From contig NC_054877.1 in assembly GCF_018320785.1 (NCBI RefSeq), positions 19,016,329 through 19,080,328 on the forward strand: 64,000 bases of DNA, in the 5' to 3' direction. Shown piece after piece: positions 1 to 12,000 of this stretch. The notes beneath the pieces are model-generated. The model was not told the origin of the DNA. It did not search any database and saw only the letters and a program-made list of their open reading frames with translations. The translations under genes were made by a program, and so were the position numbers. Within the stretch, counting starts at the first letter, position 1. Each line of letters starts with the position of its first letter. The stretch comes from Cheilinus undulatus. Taxonomy: Eukaryota > Chordata > Actinopteri > Labriformes > Labridae.

Positions 1-1015
1 GCAGGAAAGAGCTAAAGAAGCAACATCTTGAGTGAAGATTGGCTTTGTCTGAGTAAACTGACTAGTTTCTTTAGTATTTGCAAGATCAGCAATTATTTTA
101 GTGTCTTCTTCTTGTCTGCAGAGATGCAGGAAGAGTTAAAATCAATTCACAAGAGAAAAAGTGACAATTCCACACAAAATGCTCAGATGACTGGTAAATA
201 ATTGAATTATAATAACTCGCAACATACAAGAAAAACGTCTAAGAAATCTGTAACATAATTTGGCATCATTAATGTTTATATATTTACATTACCAAATTAT
301 GGATTGTAGGGTAGTTTAAACATTAACAATGCTTAACTCATCCACAAACTAAAAGTCTTCCATGAAACATGACAAAAAAACGGGTCACATAAGTTGAAAA
401 AAGTGCTTTCACTGTTATACACTTAATGTTGAAGAAGAAAATTGTATAGGATAAAAATACTCCAAAAAGCAAGAAACTTAACTGCACTTCAACAAGGTTG
501 AGTAAATTTACTTGTACAGTAACATTTGGGAAAGTTCCAGCAAATAAGAGCAGTACTAAGGCTTTCTTGTTCTCTACTCAATCACATTAAGAAATCCAAT
601 CAAGTCAAGGTGTCAGGAGCGAGTAAAGGCAGCATCACTTAGACATTTCTTTCAACTTGTTAAAGATACATGCCTGATGTGAAAAGTTTTAGTTTTAAGT
701 AGGGATCCATGGTGCTCGATTTTTGCAAATGTCCAATATACTGATAATTTTAGCCAAAGCTAATATATTCACTCATTTTATAATTGTAAAGAACATCAAA
801 TGTCTCCCGTATAAAGAGAGGCTGAGTCAAGAAGAGTTGAGAGAGAAGTGGGGAAACAGACAGTCTGGTAGTTGTTCTGTTCTGGACTTCATTCAAAATG
901 TTCAGGGCTCTCTAGAGAACCACCTATACCTGATGGTACAATTGTACATTTTGCTGATATTTAAAGTCGATGTACGATATACTGCCGATATGTTCAGCCT
1001 GTATATCAACTGTAA
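1..1015. other. gene-free stretch
   Basis: AT-rich DNA in which I see no supported exon, RNA gene or recognisable repeat. The open frames are short and have no family resemblance. Confidence 0.5.
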
Positions 1016-1019
1016 ATCC

Positions 1020-1255
1020 GTCCATTTTCTTCCCCTTATCTGGCGCCAGGTTGCAGTTGTAGCAGTTGAGACATCCCTCTCCCCAGTGACACTTTCCAGC
1101 TCCTTCTGAGGCATTCCCAGGCCAGACAGGATTTATAAACCCTCTAGCAAATTCTGGGCCTTCCGAGGCCTCCTCTCAGTTAGACGTGCCTGGAAGACCT
1201 CCAAAGGGAGGCGACCAGGAGGCACCCTGATCAATCCAGGAGGCTTAGTAAGAGA
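1020..1255 (-). mobile_element. LINE 3' end fragment (L2/CR1/Rex1-like)
   Basis: The minus strand keeps the C-terminal tail of a fish non-LTR retrotransposon ORF2, including a PPGRLPLEVF-like motif and an RRPR motif. This is the same tail type seen at 21.6-22.3 kb. The frame is broken and the upstream reverse-transcriptase part is missing, so it is a 5'-truncated dead copy. It abuts a Tc1 relic at about 1255. The clade assignment is by resemblance only. Confidence 0.6.
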
Positions 1256-1880
1256 GGTGACTGAGCGCCAGTGTTCCTGTGTGGAGGTAGGACAAAATTC
1301 CAGGACAACCATCACTGCAGCCCTCCACTAATCTGAACTTTATGGCAGACTGGCTGAATGAAAGCCTCTCCTCAGAGCAAAACACACGAAAGCGCACTTA
1401 AAGTTAGCACAAAAGCCCCTGAAGGACTCTGAGACTGTGAGAAACAAGATTCTCTGGTCTGCTGAAACCATGATTGAACTGTTTGGCCTCAACTCTAAAT
1501 GCTTTGTCTAGAGGACACCAGGCACTGCTCATCACCAGTCCAGTACCATCCTGACAGTGAAGCATGGTGGCGGCAGCATCATGCTGTGGGGTTGTTTTTC
1601 AGCAGCAGGGACTGGGAGACTGGTCAGGGTTGTGAGAAAGCAGAAAGACTTGAGGCTGTAATTGCTGCCAAAGGTCCTTCAACCAAGTATCAAGTAAAAG
1701 GTCGGAATTCTTGTGTCGATGTGATATTTCGGCTTTTTTCTTTTTATGAATTTGCAAAAAAATCTTAAATCCTGTTTTCACTTTGTCATTATGGGTACTG
1801 ACTGTAGATTCATGAGAGAAAAAAATAATTTAAAGATTGGAACATCAGACTGAGGGGTTTGAATACTTTACGAATGAAGC
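1256..1880 (+). mobile_element. degenerate Tc1-like transposon, right part
   Basis: Plus-strand remnants of a Tc1-type transposase can be read in pieces, including the block around 1570-1610 that corresponds to the [12 protein letters not shown] motif of this family. The right end (1852-1880) reads as a decayed Tc1 terminal repeat, gaggggtttgaatactttac. The frame carries several stops and shifts and the left terminal repeat is absent. It is related to the copies at 15.0-15.6 and 62.2-63.6 kb. Confidence 0.7.
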
Positions 1881-4800
1881 GTAAATATAGCACGTTATTC
1901 AGGACTGCTGTTGGATGAAGTCTTCACGTGAGGTGCTGTAGTAATCTTGCCCTAAAACAAATCATTTGCAAATAAAACTCCACTATTAAAAAAGATGAAT
2001 CTTAGTGTTTGTATAAGAAATGCATGTACTGAAACTTTAAGACTGAAGGTAAGATTGTTCCTGTGAGTGTTTAAGTACCATGATCTGGATTAATAAATAG
2101 TGTTTAATTTGCATGTGAAAAGCATTACATTTCTTAAGCTTCATTAGTGAGTCCTTCTGTCATTTCATCGTTCAACAAAAGCTAAAAAAGGTTCTACAAC
2201 TGTAGCAACGGCATGCATGCTGCATGGCACAGGGGGCCAAAAAATGTAAACAGTGGAACCCTGTCACCAAGTCTGTCAAAGGAAAATTCACATGATCAAC
2301 CCTGGCTCAGAGATGGGGGGGCTGTGAAAATTCCTGCTCCCAGGCCCATTATGATCCAGCTCTACCAGTGTTGGCCACATAGACAGACAGAGGAGGCCGG
2401 GATTGTCACAGACAGAGCAGGGATTGTGTATTGCTGATCTGTCACCTAACCACAGCAGCAGCATGCCGACAGTAGGCCGTATAATTATTGTTTGTTGTCC
2501 GGTGTTTGCCAGTGCCACAGTTTGGGCCAAATTGTTCCCGTTCCTGGCAATGTTTGGAATTTATTATTCAAGTCCTATTTTTGTTGCTGAGGCTCCTGTT
2601 TTATTCTATGAAGCCACTGCACTACAGGGGAGCTGCACAAAAAAGCGGCACAAAAGGCCAAGAAGAAGAATCAAATAAGAATAAACATCAGTCAGAGTTA
2701 GTCGGCCTCTAATGGGACAAGGCATCAGATAATTTAAATCTTGTTTCAGGGTGTCTTAGCTTCAAAACCGCAGGCATTTGGCAGCAAAGAGGCATCCTTT
2801 GTTTCATCTCCCATGATGGTGAATCACCCACCCGCAAGCCTTGTCACCATAGAGAAGTCTAAAACGGTTTTGCATTCAATACTACCCGAACAGAGACTAA
2901 TTCAGGGTCTTCTCAATTATTAGTCATTTACTCTTTTAGAAAACCATTAAGTTCATTTGCAAAACTGCAGAAATAAGTGTTTTCCCAGTGTTTCTCTGTC
3001 TTACAGTCAGTTTGTTTCTGTTTAGCTCTTTCATTTTCTCCGGGAAGTCTGAATTATTTGCTGTCTTTGTGGGTCATTACTTGGCAGATTTAGTGGAGGG
3101 AGTGCAGCAGCACAATGGGGTTTTTGCGCCTCATTGGATGCACGGAGATCAGACTGAAGTAAATCGAAATGAGAGAAAAAGAAAGGCTGTGAATCCATGC
3201 CAGGGGCCCCCAGTGAGCTTTTGTTGAGTCTGTGTGTGATGGGGACGTTATTAGCACTGCTGGAATGTCACAAGTACAGTATAAGAGAAAGGTTTGAGAA
3301 ACCCGTGCTTTTCCATTTTCTAAAACTCTACACCACTCCCAAAATGTACAAGGAAAATACATGTTCTTAACCTTATTATATGACATGAAGAACTTCATCT
3401 TTTATATGTAAGGAACAAAACCTATGATTGACAGAGAAAGAACAAAACAGCATGTGCATCACAGAAGCCATTACTTTTACTTAGTTTCCTGAGATAGTAC
3501 GGACATTTTCGCTGTGTTCTAAAGATCTCTAAAAAATAACACAACGTCATGGAAAAGCCAGCTTTGTTATCCTTTTGAAAATATGTCAAGAAAACTAAAT
3601 GTTCTTGTTATCAAAGAAAAGCTGAATAAAAGAAACCAAAAGGATGTATGTCTGTGTATGGCTGCCGCTCAACATAGACTTCCTCTCACAATTTCTGTTT
3701 TTCAGGCTCTGGAAATCACTCTGCAACCCACCTTTGGGTCCTGACCCACCAGTTGAGACTGGCTGCTATAGACATTAGAATTTTTCAATTAACTAGTCTC
3801 ATCAACATTTTTACCTAGTTACAAACAACAGATGTCTGCTAGAAATGCACAATTACCTGACTATGAGCCTCTCAGATGGTTTTATGTAAACAACTGTCAA
3901 AGGTATGGTCGTCAACATATCAGAATTTCTTTAACTCAAAAATGATACTAGTAAAATCAAATCATGTTGATACAAGTTTCCATATTACTACAACTACAAT
4001 AGAAGTCCTAGCCAATTAATATTGAGTCTTTGTTTTTGATTACTAAAACTGCAGTAGAACTCACACACACTGGCTGAATTGCAAAAAAAAAATTTCATTG
4101 CATTTGTGCAATTCAAAAAGTTCCCTCTTTCTCTTCCAGCAGCTTTTGGTCAAAATTCTGACTGAAGTCAGAAGTTTATTCTTTCTAACTTTCAGTACCA
4201 TGATTTTAATTTAAAGATAACTGATAAACTTAACAAATCAAAGAGTGGTAATTTGGTTCCACTGCAAAGCATGTCTTTCCCTCTGGCTTTATTTCTCATG
4301 CAGATAGAGCTAGGGCTAAATCATTATTTGTCTTCGTTTTTGATTGTTACTTTCCCGCATAAGGAGCATTTTGTATGTCATAATAAATGCATATTGGTTC
4401 TAATTATTGGTTACTGATCTGATGAACTAATAATAATTGGTATTGACCCTGAAAAACGAATATCAGTTGACCGCTAATATCAAACAAAGAACTGCTGTTA
4501 TTATGGTTAACTACAACTAAGTAACTAAAACTAACACGTAAAAATAATTTTAGTTAACTGAAACAAGATAAAAAAAAAAAAAGCTTTACAAACTTGTTTT
4601 AGCACACATTTTCTGAAAGGTAGAAAAAGAGATAGGGGGAAGGAGTGGATTTTCCTGATTCTTGGGGGAATTGTGGACAGACCAAGGGCACATATTTTTG
4701 TTAGAAAAGCCTGAAAAGGTCTATTTTGCATATGTGACCTTTAAAATTAATACTCCACCCTATCTGTGATCATTTGAAAAATACAGATTTTATCATTTTG

Positions 4801-7200
4801 CAAGAGGATGCATGAAAGGCATTTAATTTTGAAGATTGGTTAACTTTATTCTGTGGCAAAATTCTAAAATGTTGGACTGTAGAGGAAAGAAAGTCTGTGT
4901 GTCATACTGTTTTTTTCTACCACATTAATCATGTTACAATCACTTTGATTTATCTTGTGACCCCCTTAAGGGTGATTTTCTGTGAACTCTGGTTTTCATT
5001 TTAAGTAGGACAACTACTTCACTCTTTATATTTTCAGTACACTTATGGTCCTTTTAACAGTTTTGAAAAGACAGTATCCATAAAGGAAGAATTTTGTATT
5101 TTAGTATGTTTTCTGAATGAGTAACGGATCTTCATACTACATCCACTGCAGTTTTCATGAGAAAGTCTGTCTTCTTCATACCTTGAAGGATTTTTTTTTT
5201 TGCTGTGCCTTACTGGAACTTAAGCCTCAGCTTTGCAGAAAAATGAGCAGAGTAAAGAAAGAAGTTCATTTCTGAGAACAGAGCTTCTACTGGATACCTT
5301 TCGACCATTGTAACAACAGACAAATTAAACTGCAGGGGCTTTTTTCCAAATCTCCATAGTGACTGACAAAACCCTTGGAAAGTATCCAGAATGGTCACTT
5401 TGTAAAGACCTCGCTTTCACTCCAGCTCTCTTTGTCTCCTTCTGTGTCTATGGTTGTGTGAGAGAGGGAGAAAGATTAATCAGAGAGCCAGGGACTGGGT
5501 CAAAGACAGGGAGGGGAAAAAACTCCTCAGAATTTCCATCTTTTATTAGCATGAAATAATACACCATCATTAGTCAAACAAACAGAATTAACCTCAAAAT
5601 GATCTGCTGTCATTTGGTTATATTTATCTCTGAACATACGCCATGGTCACACATTATTTGAGCCTGTCGCTGACCATCACATCACAAGTGTCACTCCCAT
5701 ATGGTTGACTGCATTAGAAGTCATCATCCAGACTGACTGACAGCTGCAGATGACACTTTCTCTCTCTCTGCTCACTGCTGATCTGCCAGCAGACAAATGG
5801 ATAGGCGTGAGACAACCCCTTCAAGCCTGAAAAGAAGGAATAAAAATGTATTCTTTAATATCCAAACAACATCATTACCACACAACTTTAAAGCAAGCAA
5901 GCCTTATTAAGGAAATTAGCCTCTGACATTGTAATATGTTGGCATTAAACTTTGCTAGTGGGCTGGACTGGAGTCAGTTGTTCCAAAATAAGAATATTTT
6001 CTGCCTAAGGCTCCTTCAAGTGCTTCTAGTTTATTAGGCTACTTTGAAAGTCAAATGCCATTAGAGTTCAAAGACACTTCCAGGCCATATCTATGAATTG
6101 GATCTATTTTCTTCAGTCTGTATTTGACCCTTGTAATTTAATTTCTGTGTCATTGCAAATATCTGCAGGAGCTGTAAAGTTATGACTAAGCTGTCATTGT
6201 ATGCTTACAGTTCAAGGATATAGTTTTGTCTCAGGCAAGATTTTAAGATTCAAATGTCACGAACAGAGCACTGGACATTTCAGCAGATATAACATAAAAA
6301 GTGATAACTTGTAATTTACATCTTTACATTAAGCTAGATATCTGATTTTATGAAACGAAGCAGTACTTAATAGATTTAACACCGATATATATTTCAAAAC
6401 AACCGCCATCAGTGCTAGTGACTTGAATAAGGAAGATAAGAAGGATAAGAAACATGTTTTTGCTTTTATCGTTTCTGTACCGTCTGTTTCGTCCACATTC
6501 GTAACTACAGCAGACCCTGAGTGGACACACAGGCGTGGCCAATTAAAGTCTTTAATTAAAGAATTCAAGTTTGATGCCAAATAGGGACATTTGGATACAG
6601 AGCATTCTAAGCAGCCCCATGTATTACGCTGCGGTCCATTTGTCATCGTATCTCGTATTCCGACTTGCTTTTCGACGCCCATTTAAATTGCATTTAACCG
6701 ACTAGTCTATAAAGTAGAAAATACTGAGAAAACAGTCAAATTCCTCACATGGTCATTGTGTTAGTGGGTATGATGTGAGCCAGATATACTCTTGGAGCAT
6801 GGCTAACATTAGCAGCTAGCTCTGCCAGCCTTCATTTGTCTTTGAAGATTAATTTTGTGCTTTGAACATGCTGTAACTTTTTTAATGGCAATGCTCCTCT
6901 ACTTTGCTGGTTGGCGATGTTGCAAAAAAACACGTCCCATTTCTATGGCTCTGAATCTGCGGTCCTGAAACTCTTGTTGGCAAGCCTGCGGATAGGGACT
7001 TTTAAAGGCGGCAGCCATTTACAGAAGCTACAGCGACCTCTAGTGGCGGAGGGTTTACAGTTTAAAAGATTATTAGACCAGGATTTCAAGCTCGTGTTCA
7101 TAAACAATGTTAATCAATTTGTTCAACCAAATTGTAAACATTGCACCAAATAATATTAATAATAATAAAAAAGAAATATAACCATTTCACCGGTCACATC
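1881..7200. other. gene-free stretch
   Basis: No exon with convincing splice sites or protein similarity was seen on either strand. Open frames such as those near 2213-2712, 2988-3398 and 6329-6682 lack recognisable domains. The segment probably lies in the intergenic space downstream of RP1. Confidence 0.45.
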
Positions 7201-7205
7201 CCTAA

Positions 7206-7300
7206 TTTTTAGGGATGCCCCAATCCTCTTTTTTTCAGTTCCTATCCGATTCCGATAAATATGTACCAATACTGATTCCGATATATATATATACACTTTC
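7206..7300. mobile_element. MITE-like terminal fragment
   Basis: The segment starts with tagggatgcccca and continues with short alternating motifs of the 'ccgattccgat' type, ending in a TA-rich run. This resembles the terminal part of teleost hAT-like non-autonomous elements. Only one end is visible. Confidence 0.4.
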
Positions 7301-8590
7301 TTTACTTTTTCAGATTTTTATAATTTAACAAGGATATTTTAAATCATCAAGGTGCATGTTTATACTGGAGGAGATCTGCAGACCTTGTACCAGTGGGTCA
7401 GGTATCATAGAAAGATCTTATGATCTTGGGGGCTGGATAACTGTAATACGGGCCTTGAGTTTGACACCCCTGCCATAGAGTATACCCACTTTAAAATGAC
7501 GAATACATCCACTTCTAAAAAGAATATAAATTAAGAATATACCCACTTCTACTGCCCCTAATATCTACTTAACTGTAATCTGTAACATCTTCTGCATTAA
7601 TGCACAAATCATATGATTAATGTCAGTAATACGTGCAATTGTTTATTTAAACTGCATTTATCACACATTCATGGTCCCACATGAGTGCTTTTTATTCAGA
7701 AAATCTTAAGTTCCCTCTTATACTTGTATATGCTTGTGAGGCGGTCTTGCCTCTGGCAATATGGCGGACACGTTGACGTACCGCGGCAGCAGGCAAACAC
7801 AGCTAATTAGGCATCTACGTATACTATGTCTATGGTAAAAAGAAAGCTAACGTTGTCTATGGTAAGTGAAAAATATCAAATCACCTGACATAATTTTATG
7901 TAAGTGAAATATTATTTAACTTAGCGAAGCAATGCTTTGTCTACCTGCTACCGAGGGAGTCTAGCCTACAGCTCAGTTTTCTCAAAAAAAGAAAAGAATA
8001 AATGAACAGCTGCCTGCTGAGGAAAATTACATTTAGATGATATACTTTGGTGTAACACGTTGTTTGACAAAACAAACCAGAGATTTATATATGATACAGT
8101 ATCGACAAGTAAGACTTTTTGTGTTTGTTTAGCTAGTTTATGGTGCATGGTAGGCAGTATGTGAATGGGATATTATTAAGGCTGGACAATTAATTGAGTA
8201 ATTGATCGCCTTATGGCCTTGTGGAATTTTCACATCACAGGTGTTATAATTCTTTAAACCTAAATGTTTATAAAACATTGATCTTCAACTTTTATTTGCC
8301 TGTGGCATACCTGAGATCAAGCAAAAAATCTGAAGGCCAACCATATACGTGAAAAATAGCCTTTTACAGTAACTTAAGTTGTTGTGTGGTGATACTAATA
8401 TTGTATGGTTGTACTAACTTCTAGACTTGCCCCAAGGCACATCATCACAATCTGATTACTTTCCCAAATCATTCAGCCTAGATATTATAAAGCAACACCA
8501 AATCTATCTATTTTGACTTAATGAAAACTTTAAAGGCCAAGATCCTTTCACTTTAAAAGCAAGGTAACAGCAAACACAGTTAAAAGTGAA
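7301..8590. other. gene-free stretch with small repeat traces
   Basis: Positions 7436-7475 carry a 'ccttgagtttgacacccctg' motif that I associate with the ends of interspersed repeats in fish. Positions 7755-7790 hold a small CpG-containing patch with an 'atggcgga' YY1-like core. No gene is supported here. Confidence 0.35.
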
Positions 8591-8596
8591 ACATGT

Positions 8597-8722
8597 TTTA
8601 TTCAACAATAGAAATTCTGACAGTCAAAATAACATTTATTCTGAAGCTTATTTTAGTTCCCCTATAGTAATCTTGAAGAGAAACTGCAAAACAATCATTT
8701 CTCTAATGTACTGCATTTTATT
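8597..8722 (-). other. candidate polyadenylation signals of RP1
   Basis: Read on the minus strand, AATAAA hexamers occur at 8717-8722, 8635-8640 and 8597-8602, about 285-410 bases beyond the RP1 stop codon. Any of them could end the transcript. Which is used cannot be told from sequence alone. Confidence 0.4.
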
Positions 8723-9006
8723 TAATGAAAAAATTAGGACTTCTGTCACTAGTCATACATGATACAGATATGTACAACCAGGAGAATAAAAATATACAGT
8801 AAAATATACATTTATACATATCTACAGTAAAACATAAATGAGAGGCACAACTCTTATCAATTGCTGTTCTTGTCTGACAGTTTGGTCAAATAGCAAGAAA
8901 TGCTCATGACTATTTGACCCAGCACAAAGCAAATATATCTGCAAAATAGTCACCTCACGTGGCCCTTATGTAAAGGAATTTTTCAGTGAGGCAGAATGTC
9001 CTGCTT

Positions 9007-12000
9007 CTACAGTATGGGGCAATACCGGCCACATCTTAAATGCATTGTTTCAATGGAGTCTTGTGCCTGCAAAGCCCTTCCTCTTCCACCAGATGTCCTT
9101 CTTGCCATTGTCACAGATGAGGCCTCTCCTTCAGGATGCACTCTTCTGTCTGGTATGTTAAACTCAACTGATGCAAACGAAGACAGACTGCCATTTTTAT
9201 TTGCCCAAGTGTGGGAGGTATTGACAGCGGGTCCAACGCGGATGCTTCTCCCTTTGACAATGTTAGCACCTTTTCCACTTTTGTAACTGGAATCATCCAA
9301 AAAGGGGTCGGAGTCGCTTCCATGAGGCATGTTATAGTAGGTGCACTTGGGGGTTTTGGGCTTCGCCAACTCCTCAAGTTCTGAAGAGGATAATGCTGCA
9401 AGAAGGTTTTGCTGGGTTTTATAATCAGGTGGGGAATCTGCACTTGATCTGGAGTGACTTGATTCTGAGGATGAGCTGTCCAAATTGTTGTACATTCCCA
9501 TAGAGACAGGAGGAGAAGCTCGAATGAGGTGATTCTCCTTGAGCAGCCATCTACCTTGGTCGATCAAAACCCCATCCTTTGAGTCTTTTTCCGAGGGGAC
9601 TGACATGCCCCGTTTGGCCTCTGTGGCAGCTTCTAAGTCGGCCTTTTGTGAGCTTCCAGCACTGAAATAAGACAAATCCTCCTTTGAGGCTTTAGTACCT
9701 GAGTCAAAAGAGGAGAAACTCCCTCCCGTTTTAATTTTGGAATTTTGCAGTTCTCTTGAATTATTTTTGACTGACAATTTGCATTTAGAAATATTACTCT
9801 GACGTTTGCAGATTGGAAACTGTCTCTGTGAACCCTCTTCTCCACTCTCGGAAATAATATCTACAGACTCTTGAGTTTGGTATCCACCACTCTCTGATGT
9901 TTCCGGCCTGTAATCAGACAACTCTGAGCAGCTTGGGCTCGGAAGACACTTCCCACCATATGAGCTATCCTTTTTACGCCTTGAATTCAAACTCCTATTT
10001 GTTTTCACCACTCGGGAATTATCTGGCTCTATTCTGATTTTTCCATGGGCATCATATGTGAATACAAGTGAAGCATTCTGCAGGGCAGAGTTTACAAAGT
10101 CAAGTAATTCCTGAGATATTTCAACGGGATGTGGTAAACTGTCACTTTGCTCCTCTCCATCAGTTTCAAATTCATTGACTGTGTCAGTCCCATCACCCTT
10201 ATCGTCTGCACACTGAACCTCAGAGGAATGAACACTTAGTGATTCAGAGTTGCGTACTGCTATCTTTGTTTCTACATTTGCATCCTCCTCAAAGCTGCTC
10301 TGCTGCTCCACATATGAAGCCTCCGTTGGTGCACTTTTATCCCCAGCATCATCACTTGCATTTTCCTCTTCTACGTCAAACTCTGAGTCCTGCTTTTCTT
10401 CTTCTGTCTCAGTGCCCTTTACAACTTCTTCTAAAACAGATTCTTCCTCAAAGCTATCTTCTGTTTTCTGCAGATTTTTTGAGCTCTCTTCACATTCATC
10501 GTACTTATCTTCCTCTTGTATGTTTCTAAAAGTTTCTCCTCCCTCTTCTACCTCCTCTTCATCTTCCCTCTCACTGATTTCCTCACTTACCACCTCTATT
10601 ACATCCTCTACCTCCTCCTTTTCTTCCATAACATCCTCAACAATGTCTTCTTCTGCCTCTTCCAAATCCACCTCCTTGATAGTGTCCTTTGTTGCCTCTT
10701 CCTCCTCATTAAAACTATCCTCCTCTTCTTTCTCCCCTTCTTTAACACTTTCTACTTCCACTTGCTCACCCATCTCTTCAGCTTCTTCCTCCTGATTTTC
10801 TCCATTCTGTGTTTCCCTTAACACCTCCAAACTCTCTTTATCTTCCTCCTCTGTCTCCTCATTGACCTCATCCTCCTTTTTTACCTCCTCCTCTTTTGCC
10901 CCATCATCTTCCCCCACATTTTCTTCCTCCTCTGTCTCCCTTAACACTTCCATCCTCTCTTCATCTTCCTCATCTGACTCCTCATTCACCTCATCCTCCC
11001 TTTTTACCTCCTCCACGGTTTCTTCCACCTCTGTTTCCTCATCAACCTCTTCCTCCTCATTTTCCACCTCTTCTTTCTCCTCATCAACTTCTTCCTGCTC
11101 GTTATCGTTATCGTCCTCTTCTGACTCCAGATCAGCTCCAACCTCCCCCTTTGCTTCTTCTTCTGTCTCCTCAGCCTCATTGTCTTCTTTTTCTTCCTCT
11201 TCCTCAACTTCTTCTTCATTTTCCTCCCTCTCCGTCTCCCCATCCACCTCTATGCTCTCTATTTCCTCCTTTTCAGTCTCGTCTCCTTCACTCTTCACTG
11301 TTTCATCATCCTCCGTCTCCTCATCACCCTCTCTGTCATCTGTCTCCTCAACATCTGATTCTTGGTCATCTACTGATCCTTCATCTGTAGCCTCAATCAC
11401 TTCTGTCTCTATTCCTACTAAACCCCCCTCTTCCTCCTCATCCTCTGTCATGTCATTCTCTGACTCTTCCTCTGACTTTATAATTGATTCCTCCTCTTCC
11501 TCACTGCCCTCCTCTGCTTCCCCATCATCCTTCCTCTTCCCATCCGGTTTTTCCTCTACCTCTTCTTCACTTTCACTTTTTCCAGCTTCACTGTCTTCAC
11601 CCCTCTCTTTCGTACCTTCATCTTCTCTGTCATTAACCTTCTCTCTGTCATTTTCCTCATCCACTTGCTCCTCATCACTTTCTTTCACACAGTCATCTCT
11701 TTCTGTTTGTGAAACACCTGGATCTTTTACATTATTGCCTGGTTTCTTCCCTTCAAGAAGTTCTTTCTCTGGCTCATTCATCATGATGGCACCTTCAGGC
11801 TCTGGTGATTGTTCTGTTTCATCATTTCCTTCCTCGACAAATTTTTCTACCTCTTCCTCCGAGTCAGACTGGTGTTTTTCAGTTTCTACAAAAGTGCTCT
11901 CCTCTACAGGGTAAAAAAATCTAGACTGTTGTATTGTTGAAGAAATCTCAGCCCTTAAGTCTGCCGGCATATTCATTTGCTCCATCAGCTCATCAATGCC

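Noticed and set aside
10250..11914. Long Ser-rich (350 aa) and overlapping Pro/Leu/His-rich plus-strand open frames
   Set aside because: They are antisense shadows of the Glu-rich RP1 exon; TCC/CTC/TTC triplets are the complement of GAG/GAA/GGA codons. No independent coding sign.
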